Below, one piece after another: positions 34,545 through 44,900 of a stretch of DNA of 64,000 nucleotides. Each line of letters begins with the position of its first letter. The stretch's first letter is position 1. The notes beneath the pieces are model-generated. The model saw only the letters and a list, made by a program, of their open reading frames with translations, made no database searches and had not been told where the DNA came from. Origin of the DNA: Kumtagia sp052180275 (GTDB lineage: Bacteria > Pseudomonadota > Alphaproteobacteria > Rhizobiales > Rhizobiaceae); contig NZ_CP197465.1 of assembly GCF_052180275.1 (NCBI RefSeq), forward strand, positions 5,952,001-6,016,000, given 5' to 3'. Position numbers and translations under genes: made by a program.

Positions 34545-37500
34545 TCAGATCCCCGCTGGACAGGAGAACTGCGTGAGGGCAGGCAGGAAGAACGGATTGT
34601 TGGCCGATCCGACCTGGATCGTATAGGCGACGTCACGGCCACCGATGACGAAGCGCGCCCGCATGCCGTCCGAGGTCTGCGATACCGAGCCGTATTCGAG
34701 AAGCCGCATGAACGCCCAAGGCCCCTCGGTAAGCACGGCCGAGACGCGGCCGGGAATTTCCGGCGTCAGCGTGACACTCACGGTGCCACCCGCCATGCTG
34801 CCCGGCCACTGCATCGATACCGGTAGCCCGCCGGCCTGCTGGCTCTGGACGATCTGGCCGTTGACGTTCATCAGCGCCATATCCGCCTCGCCATTCAGCG
34901 AAAACGGCGTGATTGTCAGGCTGACGGACGGCATCACGCCGCCCTGCGCGAAGAACGCGTCGCGGATCTCGGCGGCGCGCTGGAAGTCCTTGAGCGTCGT
35001 CTTCGACAACTCGCGGCCAAGCCTTGTGTCTTCCTTCCACACCCAGTCCTTGCCCGACATGTCGGCCAGCGGCGCCAGGTTCTGCGCGAAGAAGCGGTCG
35101 ATGACGCCGTTCGGCGCGAAGATGCGGGCGAAATCCTGCATCTGCACATCGCGCTCGCTGTCCTTGGCAAAGGGATAGCGGTTGGAAATGACGGAGTCGC
35201 AAGCGCGCGTCACCGTGCTGTTCAGCATCTGGTTCAGCTGCGCCAGCGAATTGCCGGCGGCATCGCCCTCGAAATCGTCGACCGCGGCGTTGACCATGCG
35301 CGCCACCGGACGCGGCAGCCGCGAGGCGTTGGCGCGCAGATTGACCACCTGCATCTGCATGTTGGCGTTGGCGCGATCGGCCTGCGACGGGTTGGTCGCC
35401 GCAAGCACCAGGCTCTGGTAGACCTCGTAGAAATTCTGGATCAGCGCGTCGATCGGCCGCTTTCCGGGATCGCCCTTGACCAGTTCGTGGAACGGCCGGA
35501 ACTGCGCCTCGATGTTGGCGCCAGGCACCTGACGCGCCGAGCTATTACCCGCGAACGTGTCCCCTGCCCGGCTCTGCGACTTCTTCATCGCCAGCTCGAT
35601 GCCGATGCGCGCCAGCCCGGTCGCCCGCGACGCGGCGCGGTCGGCGGCATATTTGGCGATGGTCTGCGCCGCGTCGGCCGCATCCGCGTTGATGGTCGGC
35701 AGGTCGCCGGCCAGTTCCCCTTCCGCCGGCTCGCGGGTCAGCTGCGTCTCCAAGCTCACCGCCTCGAAAAGCTGCCTTATCGGCGAGTTCGGCGACGCGG
35801 CGGCCGAGAGCGAAACATATTGAGGCTTGTCCGCCGACATCGACTTCAGCTTGAGATTGTCGAGCACCGCGTTCCAGGCATCGACGAAATCCTTGCCGTA
35901 GCGTTCGATCAGCACCGGCCCGAGCTGGCCGAACTGCTCATCGATGCCCTTCTGCTCGGCAAGCTCTCCCATCACCCATTTCTCGCCCTCGATCTTGTCG
36001 GCGACCGCGGCGAGTTGCGGAATGAAGAAGTCCTGGAAGCCGGCATAGGTGTAGAAGCCGGGCACGACCACCTTGTCGAGTTCGGTGCCGTCGACCGTCT
36101 CGAACACCAGCGCCGCGTCCGGCCCGCCACGGTCTACGACCGAGAAATTCTCGATGGGCGCCGAATAGGAGGCCGTCTTGATCAGCGCATAGGCGCGGTC
36201 GGCCATGTTCATGCGCGCCAGCGAACGCTGCGCCGATTCGACCAGCGGGCCGTTCAGGTCGAAGGTCGGCTTATGGCTCGCTCCGAGGTCCAGCATGGCG
36301 CGCAGATGCTGCACGAGATCCTCGCGCAGACTGCGGTTGTTGGGGCCGGGATAGAGGTTCTCCTCCCAGTCCTTGCGCATCCAGGTCACGACAAGGTCGT
36401 CGTCGACCTTCGGCGCCTTGCCGCCGAGCATCAGATAGACCTTCAGTGTTTCGTACAACGCCAGCGGGTCGTTCATGCCCGCTTCGATCTGGCGTTCGAG
36501 GCGAAGGATGAGACGCGAGCGGAACATGCGCTCCAGCGCCTGCCGGTAAGTCGTCTCCGCCGCGGAGACCAGGCGGCCGCGCTGGGCGAGGCCAAAGCTC
36601 TCGCGCATCGGCGTCGACTGGTCGCGGTTGTCATAACCGACGGGCATGGTGCGCAGGATGTCGAGCACGCCGGCGACATTCGACAGTTCGACGTCGGCGA
36701 CGGTGTTGGTCTTCATGTAGCCGGCGGCATTGACGCGGTACTGTTCCGCGGCGCTGTCGGTGGACGCGATCAATGACTTGTTGCTGGCGAAGCTGATGCC
36801 CCAGGCGCTGAGCAGCCCGACCGCGACGATGCCGATCGCCGCGAGCGCGCCGTACCGCAGGATCGCAGCCCGGCGCACCGCGCCCATGTCGCGCGACACC
36901 CAGCCGGCCTCGGCGAAGATCACCTTGGTCAAGAGGTCGCGCAGGAAGAAGCTCTTGCCTTGGCCGGACAGTTGCGAGGCGTGCGCCGTCTCGCCAAAAC
37001 TGCGGCCGATCGAACCGAGCACCTGGTCGATCGGCGTTCCCTCCTGCGTGCCGGAGGAGAAATAGAAGCCGCGCAGGTTGGCGTTCACCTGATAGCGCGT
37101 CGGCTCGAAGATGCGGTTCAGGAAATCGGCGACACGGTCCTTGAGCAGCGCGAACTGCGCCGGAAACCCGAAGATGGCGATGCGGGCGATCGGGTCGGGC
37201 TCCTCGTGCAGCCGATCGGCCTCTTCCTCGGTCAGGCGGCGAACGAGAAGGTCGAACTCGGCCGGCACCTCGCCGACCATGTTCTTCTTGCGGTCCTCGG
37301 TCTGGAAGGTGGCGCCCCACACCTTGCGGCGGCGCGATTCCGTGAAGTTACCGAAATATTCGGCGAAACCGGCGATCAGGTCGGCCTTGGTGAAAAGCGC
37401 ATAGACGGGGAAGTCGATCTTGAGTTCCTGGTGAAGTTCGAGCAGGCGCTTGCGGATCGCGGTCGTGTGCTCGGCGAGTTGCTGGCCGTCGAGTTTCAGC

Positions 37501-38144
37501 AGGTCCTCGACACTGATCGCCAGGATGACGCCGTTGATCGGCTGCTTGGCGCGCTGGGCCTTGAGCAGCGCCAGGAAAGACAGCCAGCTCTTCTTGTCGA
37601 CCTCGCCATCCGAATCCTGCGTCGTATAGCGGCCGGCCGTGTCGATCAGCACCGCTTCCTCGGTGAACCACCAGTCGCAGTAGCGCGTGCCGCCGGTGCC
37701 TGCCACCGCCTTGCCGCCATCGGCGCCGGCCAGCGGAAACTTCAGGCCGGAATTCACCAGCGCCGTCGTCTTGCCGGCGCCGGGAGGTCCGATGATGATG
37801 TACCAGGGCAGGTCGTAGAGGTAATTGCGCTTGCCGCTGGAGCGTTTCAGCGTCTCCAGCGCCTCGGTCATGCGCTCGCCGAGAATCTTGCCGTCGCCCT
37901 GCCTGCCCTCGCTTTCGGCAAGCGCCGCCTCAAGCGCCTTCGCCGCCCGGCGTCGCAGCCAGTAGCGGATGCCGTAGAAGCCGCCGACAATGGCGAACAC
38001 GATGAGGATGATAAGGAGCCGCACCCAGACCGGATCGAACGGGCGGATGTCCTCGTAGCCGATCAGCGGGCCGACAAACCAGACGATCGCCGCGAATGCC
38101 ACGAGGCCGATTACGATCGCTGCCCTGAGGAGCCACTTCTTCAT
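34545..38144 (-). CDS. tssM: TssM membrane-complex ATPase-like protein (IcmF/ImpL)
   Basis: Spans the inner membrane and reaches across the periplasm to the outer membrane. 1199 residues. Two N-terminal helices (about 1-30 and 42-63) flank a short periplasmic loop. A cytoplasmic GTPase-like domain follows with intact Walker A GPPGAGKTTALV (about 118-130) and WWFTEEAVLIDTAGRYTTQD. A third helix (about 432-455, YGALAAIGIVAVGLLSAWGI) precedes the long periplasmic part. The C-terminal ImpL/VasK domain holds QMQDFARIFAPNGVIDRFFA and WPG. Walker A is retained, unlike in several TssM proteins. With no TssJ lipoprotein encoded here, its outer-membrane contact must be made another way. Confidence 0.96.
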   Translation of the reverse strand: MKKWLLRAAIVIGLVAFAAIVWFVGPLIGYEDIRPFDPVWVRLLIILIVFAIVGGFYGIRYWLRRRAAKALEAALAESEGRQGDGKILGERMTEALETLKRSSGKRNYLYDLPWYIIIGPPGAGKTTALVNSGLKFPLAGADGGKAVAGTGGTRYCDWWFTEEAVLIDTAGRYTTQDSDGEVDKKSWLSFLALLKAQRAKQPINGVILAISVEDLLKLDGQQLAEHTTAIRKRLLELHQELKIDFPVYALFTKADLIAGFAEYFGNFTESRRRKVWGATFQTEDRKKNMVGEVPAEFDLLVRRLTEEEADRLHEEPDPIARIAIFGFPAQFALLKDRVADFLNRIFEPTRYQVNANLRGFYFSSGTQEGTPIDQVLGSIGRSFGETAHASQLSGQGKSFFLRDLLTKVIFAEAGWVSRDMGAVRRAAILRYGALAAIGIVAVGLLSAWGISFASNKSLIASTDSAAEQYRVNAAGYMKTNTVADVELSNVAGVLDILRTMPVGYDNRDQSTPMRESFGLAQRGRLVSAAETTYRQALERMFRSRLILRLERQIEAGMNDPLALYETLKVYLMLGGKAPKVDDDLVVTWMRKDWEENLYPGPNNRSLREDLVQHLRAMLDLGASHKPTFDLNGPLVESAQRSLARMNMADRAYALIKTASYSAPIENFSVVDRGGPDAALVFETVDGTELDKVVVPGFYTYAGFQDFFIPQLAAVADKIEGEKWVMGELAEQKGIDEQFGQLGPVLIERYGKDFVDAWNAVLDNLKLKSMSADKPQYVSLSAAASPNSPIRQLFEAVSLETQLTREPAEGELAGDLPTINADAADAAQTIAKYAADRAASRATGLARIGIELAMKKSQSRAGDTFAGNSSARQVPGANIEAQFRPFHELVKGDPGKRPIDALIQNFYEVYQSLVLAATNPSQADRANANMQMQVVNLRANASRLPRPVARMVNAAVDDFEGDAAGNSLAQLNQMLNSTVTRACDSVISNRYPFAKDSERDVQMQDFARIFAPNGVIDRFFAQNLAPLADMSGKDWVWKEDTRLGRELSKTTLKDFQRAAEIRDAFFAQGGVMPSVSLTITPFSLNGEADMALMNVNGQIVQSQQAGGLPVSMQWPGSMAGGTVSVTLTPEIPGRVSAVLTEGPWAFMRLLEYGSVSQTSDGMRARFVIGGRDVAYTIQVGSANNPFFLPALTQFSCPAGI

Positions 38145-38181
38145 GCGCCGCCAGCGCCTCGCCCAAATCCCGCCGGCACCT

Positions 38182-39834
38182 CTATTCCTCCGCCTTCGGG
38201 ATCATGACTTCCACCCGACGGTTCTTCGCGCGGCCTTCGGGCGTCTTGTTGTCGGCGATCGGCTCGTCCTCGCCCTTGCCTTCGACGCTCACACGCGCCG
38301 GATCGGACAGTTTCGGCCCGACAATCTTCTCCACCGCCTTGGCGCGCGCCACCGACAGGTCGAAGTTCGACTTGAAGGCGCTCGACGGCTTCGGCTTGAC
38401 ATTGTCGGTGTGGCCGATGACGTGGATCGGCCCCGGTTCCTTGTCGAGCGCGCCGGCGATCCGCTCGGCGATCGGCGCGAATTCCTTGCGCACCTCCGCC
38501 CTGCCGGAGGCAAAGAGCAGCAGGTTGTTTACCTGCACCACGATCTTGTCGCCGACCGGTTCGACCGCCAGGCCACCCGCCGCTATGTCGTCCTTCAGGG
38601 CGGCCCGAATACGCTCCAGTTGCGTGCTCTGGACCGGAAGATCAGGCATCGGTTGGAAGGCCGCGCGCTCGATGGTCACCGGTTCGGTCGGGTTGAGGGC
38701 GACCAGCCGCGCCGCCAGCCCGTCGCCGTCGGCGCTGATGATGAAGCGCAGCAGGAAATAGACGCCGACAAGCCCAGCCCCGACCACGCCGGCGATGACC
38801 CACAGCGGGATCGCCGCGCCGGCATTGCGCATCAGCTTGACCATGCCCTGCCAGCGCGGCGAGATGTCGTCGTCGCTGCGGGTGCGCAGGCTACGCAGCG
38901 TCTGGTAGACGTCGCGCCGCCAGCGCTGCAGTTGCACATCGCCGCCGGCCGCGCCGCGATACTGGCCCTCGAAGCCGAGCGCCAGGCAGGCATGCATCAG
39001 TTCGAGCAGATTGTAGCGCGGCGCCGGATTGGCGAGAATCTTCTTCAATTCCTCGAAGAAGCCGACGCCCGAGGTGCGCACCTGGAAGAATTGCGCCAGC
39101 ATCGAATATTGCATCCAGACGTGACGGTCGGTGCCCGGCAGGTTCTGCACGATGTCGTCGGCCGTTCCGCAAAGCGCGTATTTGGCGACCATGACGTCTT
39201 CCGGCGATGCGCCCGACTCGCCAGCCCGCTTCTCGAAATCCCGGATCTCCTGGGCGACATGCGTCATCAGCGGCACGGCCTGCATGTCGACGATCATCAG
39301 CCGCAGCCGGCCGAGCAGGATGAGCAGAGGCGCCGCAGCCGCCGTCAGCGGGTTCGAGGCCGAATATTCGCCGCCGTCGCGGGCATTGAGCGCGACTTCC
39401 AGCGGTATTTTCTCGCGCGGGGCGGACGGCGCCTGCTGCGGTTCGGCATTGGGAAAGAAGACATTCGCCCGACCCGAGCGCATCCAGTCGTCCGAATCGG
39501 GCATGCCGTAGCGCGCCGCATCGTTCTGCTGCGGCATCGGCGAATAAGGCGCGGGGTTCGGCGCGGCTGGATAAGGCGAACGACCGGGCACTCCATAGGG
39601 CGACTGCGGCGGCGTGTAGGCTGGAGGCTGGGAGGACGACGGCGCGCCGAATGGCGATTGCGGTGGCGCTCCGGGCATCGGCGTGCCGGCGATGGTGGCG
39701 TTGGACGGCTGCGGCGGTCCTCCGGAATCGGGAGCGCCGGCCGGAGGGCCAGGCATGGGACGCACGCGGCCAGCCGGGTTCGGACGGATGACCGTCTTGC
39801 CGCCAGAGCCGAATGGGTCGTCCTTGCCGCTCAT
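38182..39834 (-). CDS. tssL: TssL membrane protein with OmpA peptidoglycan-binding extension (DotU/ImpK)
   Basis: Inner-membrane anchor linking baseplate and TssM. 550 residues in three parts. A Pro/Gly/Ala-rich cytoplasmic start (about 1-140) is followed by the DotU domain (about 150-340) with NPLTAAAAPLLILLGRLRLM and MQYSMLAQFF. Then come one membrane helix (about 340-367, IPLWVIAGVVGAGLVGVYFLL) and a C-terminal OmpA domain (about 430-548) with VNNLLLFASGRAEV, HVIGHTDNVKPK, LSVARAKAVEKIV and KNRRVEVMIP. The OmpA part should hold the machine to the peptidoglycan. The gene overlaps tssK by 4 bp. Confidence 0.95.
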   Translation of the reverse strand: MSGKDDPFGSGGKTVIRPNPAGRVRPMPGPPAGAPDSGGPPQPSNATIAGTPMPGAPPQSPFGAPSSSQPPAYTPPQSPYGVPGRSPYPAAPNPAPYSPMPQQNDAARYGMPDSDDWMRSGRANVFFPNAEPQQAPSAPREKIPLEVALNARDGGEYSASNPLTAAAAPLLILLGRLRLMIVDMQAVPLMTHVAQEIRDFEKRAGESGASPEDVMVAKYALCGTADDIVQNLPGTDRHVWMQYSMLAQFFQVRTSGVGFFEELKKILANPAPRYNLLELMHACLALGFEGQYRGAAGGDVQLQRWRRDVYQTLRSLRTRSDDDISPRWQGMVKLMRNAGAAIPLWVIAGVVGAGLVGVYFLLRFIISADGDGLAARLVALNPTEPVTIERAAFQPMPDLPVQSTQLERIRAALKDDIAAGGLAVEPVGDKIVVQVNNLLLFASGRAEVRKEFAPIAERIAGALDKEPGPIHVIGHTDNVKPKPSSAFKSNFDLSVARAKAVEKIVGPKLSDPARVSVEGKGEDEPIADNKTPEGRAKNRRVEVMIPKAEE

Positions 39835-41162
39835 CTCCTCTCTTCCACGATCGCCCAGAGATCAAGCACGAGCCCCGGCCAGTCGCCGGCGAAATGCAGG
39901 CCCATGCCGCTCGCCACGCTGAACTCCGGCCACAACGCTGACGATTTGTCGAGGTAGAAGTAGACGTGGTCGGACACCGCGCGGATCTGGCGCGGCGGCG
40001 TCGGCATGTGCACCAGTTCGATGCCCGGCAGATGGGTCTGCACGATCTCGTTCATCTTGGTATTGGGGCCGACCTTGCACAGCGCCGGAAACTGCTGCTG
40101 CACCTGCGACAACGGCTTCGAGGCTGCCACCTCGACGACGAAGGTTGCGTTGCGGAACAGCGCCCGGTCGGGCACGGTCGCCACAAAGGCGTTCGGCGCC
40201 TTCTCGACCAGATTGAGGCGGATGGCGCGGCCGATATCGAGGCTGAGCAGCCGCTGGATGTCGGACAGCACCGGCTCGAACACGGTGTCCAGCGAATCCT
40301 GGTCGTAATCGGCGTATTCCGGCGCGAGGCGCTTGGCCGAGAAGGTCCAGAGTTCGCCGGATATCCGCAGCAGCTCCTTGTAGAACTCGACCGGATGGAC
40401 GAACTGCGAGGCGCGCATGTGCTTCACCACGTTGATCTCGCGGTTCAGCATCTGCAGCATGAAATAATCGAAGGTCTGCAATCCGCCGCCCGAACTCGGA
40501 TCGGCGGCGTAGCGCGACAAGGTCTCCAGTTTCGTGTCCATCCAACCGATCACCCGCTCGATCCAGCCGGCGACGACGGGATGCGCCTGCGTCGCGATCA
40601 CCGGCGGTGCAAAAGTCTCGTCGAAGATGATCGTCTTGTCGCGCACTTCCAATATGCGGGCAACGCGCAGGCAGTTGGCGCCCGGCTTCGGCGTCTTGCG
40701 CACTTCAAAGGTGGCGCGCGGGTGGGCGACCTCGATCTCCTGCTCGACATGCATCCCGGACGAGGAATCGATCACCGTCTCCAGATCGCGCACATACCGG
40801 CTGCCAGACGTTCCCTCCGCCATGTCGACCTCGCGGCCGTTGACCACCGCAGCGGGAAGCACCAGCCAGACAATCTGCTTGTCGACCCCGGCCGGCACGT
40901 CGATCGGCAACGGCAGCGGGCTGGAGCCCGGCATGTCGAACGGCGTGCCGTCCTGGAAGATTCCGCTGGCGCGCCTCAACGCGAACTTGTTCTGCTGGGC
41001 GAGATCCCTGTCGATCTCGATCTGCGCGAAGCCCCAGGGATAGGCGCCAAGTTGCCGGACGCGGTTTTCGAGCAGCCGTTCGAAGTAACGGTCGTTCTGC
41101 TGGAAATGATGCTGGCGAAGAAACAGCCCTTCCGACCACGCTACCTTGCTATACCATGACAT
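39831..41162 (-). CDS. tssK: TssK baseplate-to-membrane connector (ImpJ/VasE)
   Basis: Trimeric linker between baseplate and TssL/TssM. 443 residues, starting with the invariant VAWSEGLFLRQHHFQQNDRY and LGAYPWGFAQIEID. The centre has DYFMLQMLNREI and HPVEFYKELLRISGELWTFS, and the C-terminus has LPGIELVHMPTPPRQIRAV followed by VYFYLDKSSALW. It is the first gene of the long minus-strand unit. The upstream 233 bp contain a short palindrome (41223-41236) and probably the promoter. Confidence 0.96.
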   Translation of the reverse strand: MSWYSKVAWSEGLFLRQHHFQQNDRYFERLLENRVRQLGAYPWGFAQIEIDRDLAQQNKFALRRASGIFQDGTPFDMPGSSPLPLPIDVPAGVDKQIVWLVLPAAVVNGREVDMAEGTSGSRYVRDLETVIDSSSGMHVEQEIEVAHPRATFEVRKTPKPGANCLRVARILEVRDKTIIFDETFAPPVIATQAHPVVAGWIERVIGWMDTKLETLSRYAADPSSGGGLQTFDYFMLQMLNREINVVKHMRASQFVHPVEFYKELLRISGELWTFSAKRLAPEYADYDQDSLDTVFEPVLSDIQRLLSLDIGRAIRLNLVEKAPNAFVATVPDRALFRNATFVVEVAASKPLSQVQQQFPALCKVGPNTKMNEIVQTHLPGIELVHMPTPPRQIRAVSDHVYFYLDKSSALWPEFSVASGMGLHFAGDWPGLVLDLWAIVEERR

Positions 41163-41222
41163 CTTCGCGGTCTGTCTCCGGTGGCCTTGTCATCGGCAAG
41201 GTATGATCTGCTTGCGCAAAGG

Positions 41223-41236
41223 AATGCTAAAGCATT
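41223..41236. promoter_or_regulatory. Palindrome upstream of tssK
   Basis: AATGCT-AA-AGCATT is a perfect 6-2-6 palindrome 60-75 bases upstream of the tssK start. On the minus strand it overlaps a possible -10 element (TAGCAT) placed 16 bases after TTGCAT, so it could be a regulator binding site. No regulator gene is nearby. Confidence 0.35.
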
Positions 41237-41395
41237 GTGTCAATGATGCAAACCGTTCTTCACATGATAACCGGACATTGCCCGGACCTCCGGTGTCGCC
41301 TGAAACCAGTTCCGCCATGACCGTGCCCGATGCCCGCCGGGTCCCCCCTGCCAGCATCGCATCCCACCGCAATATTATGGCGGAAATTCCGCCGC

Positions 41396-41923
41396 TCAGA
41401 GCCTGGCGAAGCCCGCCGAGAACCCGCTGAGCGACAATTGGAGGATGATTTCGTTGCCGGCGAATGCCGTGATGGCGACGTTCAGTAACTTGCCCTGTTT
41501 CATCGCGGCGATGAACGTGTCCTTCAGCGCGATGATCGCGTAGCTGCCCTTCTGGTCGGCAGTGACGATCGGAAAATTCTGCCTCGCCGCCTCGTCGATC
41601 CAGACATCCACACCCTTGGACAGGTTGAGCCCGTGCGGCAGGCCGAGATTGAGCAGCGGCTTGCCGTCATTGTTGGTCACCACTGCGGTCAGGACGCGCT
41701 GGCCCTTGTCCTTCATGATGAGGGTCTGGGTAAGCGTGCAGGCCAGCTTGGCCTGGCTCGCGTCACCCGAACAGTTGACCGTCCAGGTCGGCGCGGGCGG
41801 AGTGGCCGCGGCATCCTGCGCCGGCGACTGCTGCGCGGCAGCCAGCAAGAGACCTGCCGCACAAGCGGCCATGGCAAGCGGCCGGCTGCCGGGCGCCGGA
41901 AAAACCCGAGGCAGGAATTTCAC
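41396..41923 (-). CDS. IalB-family exported protein (invasion-associated locus B)
   Basis: 175 residues starting with GTG (VKFLPRVFPAP). A hydrophobic segment (about 15-35, AMAACAAGLLLAAAQQSPA) acts as a signal. The mature part has the IalB pattern: TWTVNCSGDA, a second Cys in KLACTLTQTL, then VLTAVVTNNDGKPLLNLGLP, GVDVWIDE and FIAAMKQGKLLNVAITAFAG. The family, known from Bartonella and Brucella relatives, has outer-membrane or periplasmic members with unclear roles. It starts one base after the autotransporter stop on the same strand, so the two form one transcription unit. Confidence 0.85.
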   Translation of the reverse strand: MKFLPRVFPAPGSRPLAMAACAAGLLLAAAQQSPAQDAAATPPAPTWTVNCSGDASQAKLACTLTQTLIMKDKGQRVLTAVVTNNDGKPLLNLGLPHGLNLSKGVDVWIDEAARQNFPIVTADQKGSYAIIALKDTFIAAMKQGKLLNVAITAFAGNEIILQLSLSGFSAGFARL

Positions 41924-41924
41924 C

Positions 41925-44900
41925 CTAGAATCTCGCTTTCAGGCCGATCTTGCCGGCATAGGTGCTGCTATCTTCCGAGAATTTTGCACGGGCCTCGGCG
42001 CTCACCGTCGTCACCTTGGACATCTGGTAGTTGAAGCCGCCGGCGATCGCCCCGGAGAAATCCGCATCGTCGAAGTCGAATTCCGTCCCCTGGACGGAGC
42101 TCTCATTGTTGTAGGAGAAGCGCTGCTGGATATCGAGCCTGAGATAAGGGCTGAACACCTTGCCGTTCTCGAGCGGATAGAGGCCGAAGATGCCGGGCTC
42201 GAACTTCAGCGCGCCGAACGAGATGCGGGACTTGCCGAAGTTGACGCCTTGGCTGTCCTCGAAGGAGTCGCCCTGGAAGGTCACGCCGAGCAGGCCGCCG
42301 CGCAGGTCGAAGCGGAGGTTTTCGTTGATCTGGTAGACATGGCCGACGCTTCCGGTCACCGCAAAGCCGGCCGTATCGTAGCTGCCGGTCGAGTTCAGCA
42401 CGCCGTTGTTCAGGTCGGTATTGCCGAAGAAGCCGGTCGCCGAGACTAGCCCGTAGCTGGTGCCGGTGCGGTAGAGGCCATAGCCGCCCACCATAATGCT
42501 CTTGTTGTCGCCGTCACCAACGTCGGGGAACAGGTTGGTGGAGTCGAGATCGACCGACGAAGACGCATAGCCGCCGAAAAGGCCGATATCCAGGCCAATG
42601 GACTTGTCGAGCCCAAAGTATTCCGCCGCGTTGAGTTCCAGGCTGGCTGCCAGCGAGAAATCGTCGGCGGTGAAGGACGGGCCGGCCGCCCCGGAGAACC
42701 CGCCGCCCGAAATGCTGAAGCCGTCGTGATTGACACGCGCCGCCTGGCCGGAGGCGTAGATGCCGAAGCCCGGCGCGCCGTCCGGCCGGTTGGCGCTGAC
42801 CAGCAGGCCGAAGTTCGAAAGCACGCTGTCGTTCAATATGTCGTAGACGGCCGCGGTCACCGTCTCGATCGGCTGGGAATCGATCGCCGCGCGCACCAGC
42901 AGCGGAGCGGACGGGTCGATCGGCGCAACCAGCAGGTAAAGGCCGCCATCGCCACCGGTAATCACATTGTAGGTGAACAGCGCGCCCGGCGTGGACGGGA
43001 TGCCCGCAACGTTGAAGAACGGCGAGGCGTCTCCGCCGGTGGGGGCGACCTCGCCGTTGACCGGCGCGATGGCGATGACACTGCTCACCGCAAGTTGCGG
43101 CGTGCCCACGAGATTGACGAACACAGTGTTGGCGCCCGCTGCCGTGAAGGCGCCGGCCGCGTTGATCAGGTCCGAGACGCTTTGCTCGGCATTGACGTCA
43201 ATGGCGATCGTCGCACCGTCGAGCGCGATGTCGCCGACATTGAAGACATCGGTCGGATCGTTGTTGACCATGTTTATGGTCGCATTGGTGAGGGTCACGT
43301 TGCCGGAGCCGCCGGCCTGCGACTGAAGGTTGACCTGGCCGGAAACGAACACCGTCGAGCCGGCCAGCACCGAGAGAGCGTCGATCTGCTGGGTCCCCGT
43401 CACGAAACCGAGGGTCGATGCGCCGTCGAGCGCGAGGCTTTGGAAGCCGGAAAAATTCTGACTTTGCGTTCCGGCCGCCCCCGCCAGATTCGTGCCGGTG
43501 ATGGTGCCTACCGCATCGGTGCCCTGGAACAGCACGCCGTTGCGCAAGGTGAGGTCCGCCGCGTTGATGACAAGTGTGGTGTCCGAAAGGCCGGTGACGT
43601 CGCCGCCGACGCTTCCACCGAGCAATGTGACGGACTCCGCGTCGATGCCACCGGTGATCGTGCCGCCGCTGACAGTCACCCTGTCCTCGCCCGCGTTGCC
43701 GAAGATCGAACCGCCGATCGTGCCGTCGCTGACCAAGACCTGGTCGTCGCCTGCGCCGCCGGTCACCGGTCCGTCGACCTGCCCGCCCGAAAACGACATC
43801 ACGTCGGCGCCATCGCCGCCATCGACATTGCCGGCGACTGCTCCGGCGGTCATCGCCAGGACGTCGGCATCAGCACCGAGATCGACCGCGCCGCCGATCG
43901 TGCCGCCGCTGATGGTAACGGTGTCCAGGCCGCCATTGCCCAGCACCGAGCCCGCGATTGCTCCTCCGCTCACCCCGATCTGGTCATTGCCGGCGCCGCC
44001 CGCCACCGACTGGTCGACAACCGCGGTGCCGGCAACCGAGATCACGTCGTTGCCGATGCCGCCGTTGACCGAGCCGTCAACGGTGCCGCCGGCAAGACCG
44101 ATCGCATCGTCGTCGTCGCCGCCGTTGACGTCACCCGTAATGGTGCCGGCGTTTATCGCAACTGTGTCGACGCCTGCGCCCAGATCGACGGACCCGCCGA
44201 TCGCGCCACCGGCGATGGTCACCTGATCGATGCCGTCGTTGCCGAACACGGAACCGGCGACCGTGCCGGCGCTGACGACGATCGTGTCGTCACCGTCTCC
44301 GCCAGCCACCGATTGGTTTACGACCACGGTGCCTGAAACCGTGATTTCGTCATTGCCGGCGCCGCCCGTGGCCGAGCCCTGCACGGTGCCGCCGGAGAGG
44401 CCGATCGTGTCGTCGTCGTCGCCGCCGTCGACGTCGCCGCCGATCGTTCCAGCATTCACCGCCACGACGTCAGCGCCTGCACCTAAATCAACCGATCCAC
44501 CGATCGCGCCGCCGGCAATCGCCACGGCATCCACGCCGGCACCGCCGATCACGTCGCCGGCGACATTTGCCGTGCCGGATACGTCGATCGTGTCGTCGCC
44601 GTCCCCGCCATCCACCGACTGGTTGACGATCGCAGTGCCTGAAACCGTGATTTCATCATCGCCCGCGCCGCCCGTCGCCGAGCCTTGCACCGTCCCGCCG
44701 GCGAGGCCGATCGTGTCGTCGTCGTCGCCACCGTCGATGTCGCCGCCGATCGTGCCGGCATTCACCGCTACCACATCCGCGCCGGCGCCCAAGTCGACCG
44801 AACCGCCGACCGCGCCGCCGGCGATCGTCACCGCATCCGCGCCCGCACCGCCGATCACATCGCCGACGATGTCGGCCGTGCCGGACACGTCGATCGTGTC

